DNA of 29,940 nucleotides, taken from NCBI GenBank assembly GCA_934692665.1, contig CAKUUG010000022.1, positions 1 to 29,940 of the forward strand, given 5' to 3'. Position 1 is the stretch's first letter. Each line of letters starts with the position of its first letter. Below are positions 7,736-15,016 of this stretch, piece by piece. The notes beneath the pieces were generated by a model. It did no database searches. It saw only the letters and a list, made by a program, of their open reading frames with translations, and was not told the DNA's origin. Position numbers and translations under genes: made by a program. The DNA comes from an uncultured Candidatus Melainabacteria bacterium. Its GTDB lineage: Bacteria; Cyanobacteriota; Vampirovibrionia; Gastranaerophilales; Gastranaerophilaceae.

Positions 7736-8736
7736 TTTATATCCCTTTTTACGTTGGAGCGAAGTTTTTTGAAAAAATAATACTTTTGAATATTATCGGT
7801 GTATTTGTTAACAAACTCATCATAATTCAATTTCTCTAAAAATGCATTAAAAAGGAAGAGTTCATATTCTGAAAACAAATTTTTGTTACTGCTAACATAA
7901 TTTTTGTACTTTTCGGCAAAATCACAAATTTTATTATAAGTATTTTTTCTTATATTTTCCCCCAATATTGCAAAACTTATTATTTTTATATTTTTATCAA
8001 ACCAGCCATTTTTTTTGTATAAATCATAGACAGCATCATATATTCTTATTCTATTTTGTGTCAATTGGTCTTTATTGTGCATTATAGAATTTGCTCTTTG
8101 GCGATAATGATAATTACTTTTATTAATTATGTATATTTTAGAAGCATAGTTCATATATTCATGTTGAAAATACACATCTTCATGGATATATCCTTCCAAG
8201 AATTTAAGATTATGTTTGTCTATTATTTCTTTTTTATACAAACAACACCAAACCGATTTTATTGTACAAATTTCGGGATTAAAAAAATCAACCGTCGATA
8301 TAAAATCGCTACTTTTAACTAAATAATCATATCTATTTTTAAAATATTTTTCAGCAGAATTTGGATATTCTGCTAAGATAGCTGCATTAACAACAACATC
8401 TGAAGAAACGCTTCGGATTGTATTAAACATTGTTTCTAAATAATCTAAATCAATCCAATCATCGCTATCAATAAAATATATAAATTCTCCATTTGCTGTT
8501 TTTATTGCAGTATTTCTTGCAGCAGAAAGCCCTTTGTTGATTTTGTGTCTAAGTATATTTATTCTATTATCTTTATTTTGAAATTTTTTTAAAATATTTA
8601 ATGAATCATCAGTTGAACAGTCATCGACGCATATTATTTCTATATCTTTGAATGTTTGGTTAATTATACTATCTAAACATTTTGGCAAATACTGTTCAAC
8701 ATTGTATACCGGCACAATAACAGATATTTTAGGCAT
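7726..8736 (-). CDS. Family 2 glycosyltransferase (MPKIS cassette 2)
   Basis: A 336-residue GT-A glycosyltransferase: ISVIVPVYNVEQYLPKCLDSI, VDDCSTDDS, KGLSAARNTAI, and DSDD at 90-93, followed by WIDLDYLE. A second conserved segment, EDVYFQHEY (about residue 190), carries the acidic ED dipeptide usually seen in this subfamily before the acceptor-side helices. The protein ends FKKLRSNVKRDIKNA, close to the LLRLRNNIKKDIQNA end of the next cassette upstream. Both ends overlap neighbouring MPKIS-type GT genes by the same 8 bp. It probably adds one sugar of the repeat unit; donor unknown. Confidence 0.9.
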   Translation of the reverse strand: MPKISVIVPVYNVEQYLPKCLDSIINQTFKDIEIICVDDCSTDDSLNILKKFQNKDNRINILRHKINKGLSAARNTAIKTANGEFIYFIDSDDWIDLDYLETMFNTIRSVSSDVVVNAAILAEYPNSAEKYFKNRYDYLVKSSDFISTVDFFNPEICTIKSVWCCLYKKEIIDKHNLKFLEGYIHEDVYFQHEYMNYASKIYIINKSNYHYRQRANSIMHNKDQLTQNRIRIYDAVYDLYKKNGWFDKNIKIISFAILGENIRKNTYNKICDFAEKYKNYVSSNKNLFSEYELFLFNAFLEKLNYDEFVNKYTDNIQKYYFFKKLRSNVKRDIKNA

Positions 8737-9751
8737 TTTGGATATCCTTTTTAATATTATTTCTTAATCTTAGTAATATATTCGCTTTTGAAGAATTTTT
8801 ATGATTCTCTATTTTTTCAAAAAGTTTCTTTTTGTTCTTTGAATATAATTCATCTATAGCATATTGATATCTGAAATGCGGTTTTATTTCTTCTTTAAAG
8901 AAACATTTATCTAACCAATTGAATAAATTTTCTACGCATAAATTTTTTGCTTTTTCATTTGGAGCTTGTAAAAAAGTATATACAAACACACCCAATTTTT
9001 GTCCAAAAGCACAGTTATATTGTTCTTTTGTGATAGTTTTATTTTCAAAAGCGTTGTTTATTTCTTCTAAAATTATATTTACAGCAAGCAAAGCAGAATT
9101 AAAAGAGCTTTCTTTTAATTTAGAAGAATCAAGACTTCCTTCTCTTTTTATATAATAGTAAAAAACATTGTCAATTAAAGAGAGTTTTTTAGAAAAAATC
9201 AAGCACCGATTCAAAAAAACTATGTCTTGAGCTTTGCGACATTCATTAGGGAAAACAATATTGTTTTCATCTATTAATTTTTTCTTATAAATTGCACACC
9301 ACCATTCGTGGCTAAAATCAAACTTATTATTGCTTTTTTTGATTATATTGTTTAGTTGGCTTATTGTCTTTTTGCCTTCTATATCCATTATTTTTAAAGC
9401 AGCTTTCACAATATCGGCTTCATCTTCGATTGCCTTTTTGTACAACTCTTCATAGAAATTTAAATCAACATAATCATCAGGATCAACAAAACCAAGGTAT
9501 TCACCTTCTGCGATTTCCAGACCTTTGTTTCTGGCAACTGCAGCACCTGAGTTTTCTTTTAAATCTATGATTTTTATTCTATTATCTTTTGAAGCATAGT
9601 CTTCTATTATAGAAAGTGAATTATCTGTAGAACAATCGTTTACGCATATTATTTCGATATCTTTCAAAGTTTGATTAACCAAACTATCAAGGCACTTTGC
9701 AAGATATTGTTCAACATTGTATATAGGTATTATTACTGAAATTTTAGGCAT
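8729..9751 (-). CDS. Family 2 glycosyltransferase (MPKIS cassette 3)
   Basis: A 340-residue GT-A glycosyltransferase with DPDD at 90-93 instead of DSDD, followed by YVDLNFYEELYKKA. The N-terminal 62 residues equal those of the gene at 6747-7733 except for one residue. The following stretch (IKIIDLKENSGA) matches the gene at 10502-12307 instead: DNA 9543-9598 and 12090-12145 differ at only two of 56 positions. It is therefore a mosaic of two paralogues. The tail LLRLRNNIKKDIQNA is shared in style with cassette 2. The start overlaps the dehydrogenase gene by 8 bp. Substrate unknown. Confidence 0.9.
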   Translation of the reverse strand: MPKISVIIPIYNVEQYLAKCLDSLVNQTLKDIEIICVNDCSTDNSLSIIEDYASKDNRIKIIDLKENSGAAVARNKGLEIAEGEYLGFVDPDDYVDLNFYEELYKKAIEDEADIVKAALKIMDIEGKKTISQLNNIIKKSNNKFDFSHEWWCAIYKKKLIDENNIVFPNECRKAQDIVFLNRCLIFSKKLSLIDNVFYYYIKREGSLDSSKLKESSFNSALLAVNIILEEINNAFENKTITKEQYNCAFGQKLGVFVYTFLQAPNEKAKNLCVENLFNWLDKCFFKEEIKPHFRYQYAIDELYSKNKKKLFEKIENHKNSSKANILLRLRNNIKKDIQNA

Positions 9752-9753
9752 TT
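9567..9753. repeat. 187-bp near-identical repeat, copy 2 (5' end of GT cassette)
   Basis: Partner of 7549-7735, with 185 of 187 bases identical and a perfect 169-bp core at 9585-9753. The copies are in direct orientation 2018 bp apart, so recombination between them would delete or duplicate about 2 kb: one complete GT gene plus parts of two others, leaving an intact in-frame fusion of the flanking GT cassettes. Confidence 0.95.
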
Positions 9754-10514
9754 AATATTTCCTTTAAATTATTTCTATAATTTTCATTAATTTCAGGTAA
9801 AATTGAAATAATTTTTTCTAATTGTGTGCCTTTTGTATAACCTAAAAAAGCATTGACATCTTTTGGGAAACATTTTCCGCCATAACCAAATTTTCCATCA
9901 GGGCCGGGGACTTGAGTGTGAGGTTCATTAATATAACCTGATAATAGGCAGCCTTGTTGAACTTTTTTGTAATCTGCACCCAATTTTTTGCACAATTCGT
10001 TTATACCGTTAAAATAAGTAACTTTTAATGCTCCAAATACATTATGTGCATATTTAGCAATTTCCGCTTCTTTTGTTGTCATTTTAATGTTGCTTTTTCC
10101 TATAAAAATATTTTCTAAAAGCTCATAATGACCTGTAAAAATCATCGGTTGATTATAAAAATCAGAAACTGCGGTTCTTTCTGTTAAAAACTCAGGCATA
10201 AAGTTTATATCTTTGTTGTATTTTTTAGATAAAGCTTCACAAGTACCGGGAAGCAAAGTCGTTCTAATGAATATCGGAACATCAGGACAAGATTCGATTA
10301 TATTTTCTAAGACAGATAAATCTTGCGTATCATCTTTTTGAGTAGGAATATGTATCGAGATGAATATAATATCTGCAAGTTTTATATCATCGTTAAAGTT
10401 TTTGTATGGATCATTTTTTAAAATACGGACATTAGGGTTATTTTCTTCCAACCATTTTATCAAAGCTCCGCCAATCACTCCGCAACCTATCACGCAGACA
10501 TTTATTTTTGACAT
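9744..10514 (-). CDS. Short UDP-glucose/GDP-mannose dehydrogenase-like protein
   Basis: An NAD-dependent nucleotide-sugar dehydrogenase-like protein. The Rossmann motif GCGVIG (10-15), the RTTLLPGT loop (84-91), MPEFLTE (106-112), the AKYAHNVFGALKVTYFNGINE helix with Lys164, and the catalytic Cys215 in FGYGGKCFPKD are all present. At 256 residues it lacks the C-terminal third (the UDP-binding domain, PF03720) of the roughly 400-450-residue enzymes. The end is not a recent frameshift: its stop lies inside the 8-bp overlap with the next gene, and no remnant of the missing domain follows. The N-terminal and dimerisation domains could form a minimal enzyme acting on an altered substrate, or a partner may complete it. 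A uronic acid precursor is the default inference. Confidence 0.82.
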   Translation of the reverse strand: MSKINVCVIGCGVIGGALIKWLEENNPNVRILKNDPYKNFNDDIKLADIIFISIHIPTQKDDTQDLSVLENIIESCPDVPIFIRTTLLPGTCEALSKKYNKDINFMPEFLTERTAVSDFYNQPMIFTGHYELLENIFIGKSNIKMTTKEAEIAKYAHNVFGALKVTYFNGINELCKKLGADYKKVQQGCLLSGYINEPHTQVPGPDGKFGYGGKCFPKDVNAFLGYTKGTQLEKIISILPEINENYRNNLKEILNA

Positions 10515-12307
10515 GCTGCATTCTCCTTAAGTTCACTTTTTAGAATATTCAATATCTCTGGGTATTGATTGATTACATTTTTTATTTGTATATCGTTTTC
10601 AACAACATTTGTTTGGTATAGGGTCATTTCCCCATTTAAGCCATGTTCTCTATCATAATTAACAGGTTGTACGTTTTTTATTGGTTCATTAATGACCCTG
10701 ATTTTTCTATCATTTAAAATTGCCATAGCCCAAAACCAAACATCGTCCGCATTTGGTGCTAGTTTCATAAATATTTCTTCTTTTAAAATATCTTTATAGA
10801 AACATTTCGGAGGGTATAAAATCCCGGCACAGCCTGTTGCAAAATTTAATACAGAAACCGAATTGTCATCAATTATTTTGTCCCAATATTTGTAAGGCAG
10901 AACAGTATTATTTTCGGTTTTTACTTTATGTGCTCTATGACATAAAATGTTTTTGCTATCTTCCAAATGAGCATTGTACAATTTTTCAAACCAATTTCTA
11001 TGATAAACAATATCATCATCTGCAGTAATTATTATATCGTTTGGATAATCTGATAATGCAGGAATTAATTTTTTGTAACTTCTTGTGTCTTTTGTAAATT
11101 TGATTTTAAGTCCCAATTTTTTAAGCTCAAGAACTTCATTTGGAATGTCTTTTTCTTTGTTTGGAAATTGTTCATTTGCCAAATAAAGCACAATTTCATC
11201 AGGTTTTAAAGACTGCAATAACAAAGAATACAAACAAATATGAATATCATACATTCTTTGAGGAAAGCTCGTTAAAGATACAACAAATTTTGGATTTCTT
11301 TTTTCTTCGGTAATACAAAGAGCGTCCATATTTTTTATTTTAGAAACAAGTTCATCAATATTTGTTTGGGCAATTTCATTGTGGACTTCTTTGTATTTTT
11401 TGCTCCAAGCCATTTTTACACGTTTTTCAAAATTTCTTTTTAAAAAAGCCTCTCTATCTACAATTGTATACAGAATATTTTGTTCGGCTTTTTTGATATA
11501 GTTTTTTGCTTCATCAACTAAAGCTTTGTTTTTACAAAATGTTGATATGTATTTGTATTTGTCTTCCAACAAATCAAAATAAACTTCTTTGTCCAATTGC
11601 AAATCATTGAATGTTTTTATAATTGAAATTATTGAATTTTCGAGTGCTTTTATCTTGTCTAAATCAACAATAGAATCATGGTTCAATGAATCATTATGAA
11701 AAACATAATAGTAACAAACTTCTTCAACAATTTCGATTTTGTTTGCAATGTTTGAAACATAAACTTCAAAAACACTATCTTCAGCACATTTCAAATTTTC
11801 TGGATATCTGATATTGTTTTCTAAGAGCAATTTTTTTCTAATTATAGTTGTTGGAATATGATTTAGTTTCAATTTGTTTTCTTTGACGTCTTTTATATTG
11901 TAATATTGATTAGATACAAATTTGTTCCAACCTATGTTTTTTAAATTTGATTTTACAATATCAGCATCGGTTTCAAGTGCTTTTTTGTATAATTTTTCAT
12001 AAAAATCTAAATCAATAAAATCGTCGCTATCAACAAACCCCAAGTACTCGCCTTTTGCTTGTTCAATTCCTCTGTTTCTTGCAAATCCTGCACCTGAATT
12101 TTCTTTTAAATCTATGATTTTTATTCTATTGTCTTTTGAAGCATAATCTTTTAGGATTGTTAGAGAATTGTCTATAGAACAGTCGTTTACACATATTATT
12201 TCGATATCTTTCAAAGTTTGGTTAATTACGCTATCAAGACATCTTGGCAAATATCGAGCTGTATTATATACAGGTATAATAATCGAAACTTTAGTTATCT
12301 CTGCCAT
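10502..12307 (-). CDS. Two-domain glycosyltransferase (GT2 plus second GT-A-like domain)
   Basis: A 601-residue fusion. Residues 1-330 are a GT2 enzyme like its neighbours: VSIIIPVYNTARYLPRC, VNDCSIDNS, ENSGAGFARNRG and DSDD at 93-96. Residues 338-600 form a second GT-A-like domain: VVSLTSFPQR (343-351), PDEIVLYLANEQFP, then an acidic TADDDIVYHRNW (D430-D432) as the probable metal site, and APNADDVWFWAMAI with a further acidic patch. I recognise this second domain as a type found in polysaccharide loci but cannot name its family with confidence. The fusion could add two sugars in sequence. It overlaps the acyltransferase and dehydrogenase genes by 13 bp each, so translation is coupled. Confidence 0.86.
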   Translation of the reverse strand: MAEITKVSIIIPVYNTARYLPRCLDSVINQTLKDIEIICVNDCSIDNSLTILKDYASKDNRIKIIDLKENSGAGFARNRGIEQAKGEYLGFVDSDDFIDLDFYEKLYKKALETDADIVKSNLKNIGWNKFVSNQYYNIKDVKENKLKLNHIPTTIIRKKLLLENNIRYPENLKCAEDSVFEVYVSNIANKIEIVEEVCYYYVFHNDSLNHDSIVDLDKIKALENSIISIIKTFNDLQLDKEVYFDLLEDKYKYISTFCKNKALVDEAKNYIKKAEQNILYTIVDREAFLKRNFEKRVKMAWSKKYKEVHNEIAQTNIDELVSKIKNMDALCITEEKRNPKFVVSLTSFPQRMYDIHICLYSLLLQSLKPDEIVLYLANEQFPNKEKDIPNEVLELKKLGLKIKFTKDTRSYKKLIPALSDYPNDIIITADDDIVYHRNWFEKLYNAHLEDSKNILCHRAHKVKTENNTVLPYKYWDKIIDDNSVSVLNFATGCAGILYPPKCFYKDILKEEIFMKLAPNADDVWFWAMAILNDRKIRVINEPIKNVQPVNYDREHGLNGEMTLYQTNVVENDIQIKNVINQYPEILNILKSELKENAACQK

Positions 12308-13014
12308 GTGATTCCTTCTTTGACTATTTTAGCAGGAGCACCTGCTATTACAACATTTGATTTTTTATATTTTTTGGTAGCAACAGAATTGATACCTACA
12401 ACTGAATCGTCACAGATTTCGACCCCTTTTAAAACAGTCACTCCCTGTGCCAACCATACTCTGTTACCAATTTTTACATCAGATGGCAAGTTTGTTTGTT
12501 CGCCATCTTCGTTAAAAATTTTGTGCCAATCTGTAGTTCTGATACTCACGTCACCACCAGTCATAAAATCGTCGCCTATTTTAATATCAGCATCGACCGC
12601 ATACATTAAAATGCCATTTGATTTGAAGTTTTTACCTATAGATATTTGTTTGTTTTCGCCTGTTATTTCAAATTTTGATTTTTGTACAAAATTCATTGGA
12701 TTTTCAATATAAAACATGTTTTTATTTCCAATTATCTTTATATCAGCATTTGAGTTTTCAAAAGACTCAGGAACGGTTATTGTGTTGTCATCACCATTAA
12801 TCATAATCCTAAGTCTTTTTGCATCTTGTACTCTTTTAATACTTCCGTCTTCTCTGATTAAATTTATCACATTATTATCGCCTTTGATAATGCAATTTTT
12901 TTTCAGCCTTCTGGTTATTTTGCAACCTAAAAAATTGTAGACATCGTATTCTTTTGTTACTACTCCGTTTTTGAAGCCATAACAGTATTTTTTGGTTTTT
13001 TTAAACATGTTCAT
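12295..13014 (-). CDS. Left-handed beta-helix acyltransferase
   Basis: A 239-residue protein with hexapeptide-type repeats from about residue 42 to the end (for example IKGDNNVINL, IGNKNMFYI, IGKNFKSNG, IKIGDDFMTGG, KIGNRVWLAQGVTVLKGVEICDDSVVGINSVATK, and the closing VVIAGAPAKIVKEG typical of CoA-dependent O- and N-acetyltransferases). The probable catalytic His is in RTTDWHKIF. It should acetylate a sugar of the glycan. The first 40 residues are basic and not part of the helix; YNFLGCKITRRLKK there faintly recalls the LFG-type tails of other operon proteins. It follows the PqqD-like gene by 21 bp, the largest gap inside the operon, and overlaps the next gene by 13 bp. Confidence 0.88.
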   Translation of the reverse strand: MNMFKKTKKYCYGFKNGVVTKEYDVYNFLGCKITRRLKKNCIIKGDNNVINLIREDGSIKRVQDAKRLRIMINGDDNTITVPESFENSNADIKIIGNKNMFYIENPMNFVQKSKFEITGENKQISIGKNFKSNGILMYAVDADIKIGDDFMTGGDVSIRTTDWHKIFNEDGEQTNLPSDVKIGNRVWLAQGVTVLKGVEICDDSVVGINSVATKKYKKSNVVIAGAPAKIVKEGITWQR

Positions 13015-13035
13015 AATTTTATTTAAGGTTTCAAA

Positions 13036-13506
13036 CTATTCTTCTACCTTCATTTCTCTTTCAGCAGTTTCTTCTTTTGTATAGCCTATAGATTCTTTTT
13101 CAGGAGTCCAGCCTGTTTCTTCTTTTACTTCGTGAATAGGATCAGCGAGTAAAAGTTCTTGAGCATCGCTGTATTCTTTTAGCGTCATTATGAATTTGTC
13201 TTCTTTTGCAATTGTTTCGTCGATGTTTGCTTCGTTATCACTGTCATCAGCTTTTACAATCAATTCTTTATCAAGCATAGCGTCGATAAATTCTTTCAAG
13301 TTGCTATCTATATTATTTGCACCATCGATTGATTTTAGGGCTTGTGCGATTTTTTCAATACTAACACCATTTGCCAAATTTTCATAAACAGCAGTACCCA
13401 ATGCGTTCATTCCGTAGTATATTCCTGTTTCAGAATTGATAATAATCGCAATACCATCTGTTATATCTGCAAACATTTTTGCTTCATTTAGTGCATAATT
13501 TGTCAT
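13036..13506 (-). CDS. PqqD-like (RRE-type) protein with acidic C-terminal tail
   Basis: A 156-residue protein whose first 85 residues match the PqqD/RiPP recognition element pattern: MFADITDGIAIIINSETGIYYGMNALGTAVYENL, a short amphipathic helix and a C-terminal helix with an LxxKELI end. PqqD domains bind leader peptides and present them to modifying enzymes. Residues 86-156 are an acidic tail with KFIMTLKEY (104-112) and then LLLADPIHEVKEETGWTPE. The start of that tail aligns with the C-terminus of the kinase encoded just upstream (KFELSFKEF), as the PqqD domains of the two also do. A Shine-Dalgarno AAGGAG sits in the end of the kinase gene, one base before which the stop-start gap is only 1 bp. 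Function unknown; a substrate or carrier role for the tail is a guess. Confidence 0.8.
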   Translation of the reverse strand: MTNYALNEAKMFADITDGIAIIINSETGIYYGMNALGTAVYENLANGVSIEKIAQALKSIDGANNIDSNLKEFIDAMLDKELIVKADDSDNEANIDETIAKEDKFIMTLKEYSDAQELLLADPIHEVKEETGWTPEKESIGYTKEETAEREMKVEE

Positions 13507-13507
13507 T

Positions 13508-15007
13508 TTATTCTCCTTGTTTTATTAGTTCTACGTTTCCGTCTTTGCCAAATTCTTTGAAAGACAATTCGAATTTGTTTTCTTTGATTTTTTCCAAATC
13601 ATAATTTGGCGTAAATGTTTGAGTTTCCAATTTTCTCAACAATCCTTTTTGCTTGATTTCTTTAATCAATAAATCCAAGTCTTTTTCTATATCAGGCAAA
13701 ACGCCGTCTATGTTTTTTATTATATCCAAAATTTCATCTCTTGTAGAATTGTTTAATAAACTTTCATAAACTGCAGTTGCGAAGTGATTCATCTGGTACA
13801 ACGTTCCTGTTTTTGAATCTAAAATATTTGCAATATCGAAAGTTATATCAACAAACATATTGTTTTCGTTTATTGGTTTTGCTTTTTCAATTTTTAAATC
13901 AGATAAAAATTCTCTCAAAAATTCTGTATTCAAGTGAATATTCGGGCAAAGATTTAATTTGTAGAAATTAAAGTCTTTTATCATTGAGTATAATTTTTTG
14001 ATTGTTTCTGTATTGTTTGAATCACGCATTTGAGATACGGTTGATTGTATCAACTGAGTAATTGCACGACCTTTTTCTTCTTCTGAACACAAATTTATGC
14101 TGGGTTTTTCTTGGTTTACAATTTCCGGAAAAATACAGATTTTTATCGGATATTTTGTTTTAAATTGTTTGTGGAAATTTTTTATGTTAATTACGTATTT
14201 ATCTTTTCTTGCATTATTTGATACAAAACGAGTTCCATCCAATCTATCATATAGTTCATTGTACATTTTTGGTGACAATGTGATGATTGAATAAATCGGG
14301 TATGAATACAGATTTTCGTTTTCTTTTTCCAATGTTAAATAATCATCAGAAACATATTCAAAACCTTCCATCATAGAAAGAACAGTCAGAGTAGACTTTC
14401 CTCTTTGACCTCTTGCACAGAATAAAACCCCGTTGTTATTCGAACCGACAACAGCCCCGTGGACAATGTTTGTTGTTTTAGATTTTACAATTTTGTTGAC
14501 AAATTGAATAAACAAATGCCCTTCTTTTATAAATTCTTCCGGTGACAAATCTTCTACACCATAGTAGTATGTATTGTTTTCTTTGTCGCTTGCTTCCAGA
14601 GTTTTTTTGTCAAAATTTGCCCAAATTATAGGAAATATCTTTGACTCTCTTTCATCATACACCTTTGCAAAACGAGGTTCTCTTTTTCTTGCGAGCATTT
14701 CTATTCTTAATTTTAAATTATTTTTTAAATCAAATTTGTTAGAAATTTTTTGAGGAAGGCTTTTTATTGATTTTTCATTCCACAAAACAAGAGTAGCATC
14801 ATAAGAATCCAAATTATCACGCATAACATAAGTCATTTGTTTTTCTATATGACCAACAAAATCTTCGCTATGAATCAAAAGTCTGATTTTATGTGTTCCC
14901 AAGTCTAAAAACTTTACGATTGGATTTTTGAAATTGTCTTTTACATATTTATCCAACTTTGTAAAAATTTCATTTATTTCAGCCGTATCAGATGTTCTTA
15001 TTATCAT
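13508..15007 (-). CDS. HPr kinase-related protein fused to a PqqD-like domain
   Basis: A 499-residue two-part protein. Residues about 180-300 resemble the HPr kinase/phosphorylase core: HGAVVG (183-188), a P-loop ARGQRGKST (198-206), and YVSDDYLTL with Asp221-Asp222 where HprK has its acidic catalytic motif. Residues 1-180 have no recognised domain. Residues 381-460 are a PqqD-like domain (MFVDITFDIANILDSKTGTLYQMNHFATAVYE), paralogous to the protein encoded next, and residues 478-486 (KFELSFKEF) repeat the first part of that protein's tail. HprK homologues phosphorylate serine in HPr or, in paeninodin-type lasso pathways, in a precursor peptide. No HPr or precursor is visible here. It may modify a peptide, the PqqD tail, or a sugar carrier. 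Confidence 0.8.
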   Translation of the reverse strand: MIIRTSDTAEINEIFTKLDKYVKDNFKNPIVKFLDLGTHKIRLLIHSEDFVGHIEKQMTYVMRDNLDSYDATLVLWNEKSIKSLPQKISNKFDLKNNLKLRIEMLARKREPRFAKVYDERESKIFPIIWANFDKKTLEASDKENNTYYYGVEDLSPEEFIKEGHLFIQFVNKIVKSKTTNIVHGAVVGSNNNGVLFCARGQRGKSTLTVLSMMEGFEYVSDDYLTLEKENENLYSYPIYSIITLSPKMYNELYDRLDGTRFVSNNARKDKYVINIKNFHKQFKTKYPIKICIFPEIVNQEKPSINLCSEEEKGRAITQLIQSTVSQMRDSNNTETIKKLYSMIKDFNFYKLNLCPNIHLNTEFLREFLSDLKIEKAKPINENNMFVDITFDIANILDSKTGTLYQMNHFATAVYESLLNNSTRDEILDIIKNIDGVLPDIEKDLDLLIKEIKQKGLLRKLETQTFTPNYDLEKIKENKFELSFKEFGKDGNVELIKQGE

Positions 15008-15016
15008 TTCTTTTCC

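Noticed and set aside
9744..10514. The short dehydrogenase as a frameshifted full-length gene
   Set aside because: The region after its stop is the fully intact start of a glycosyltransferase, and no piece of the missing C-terminal domain is seen in other frames.
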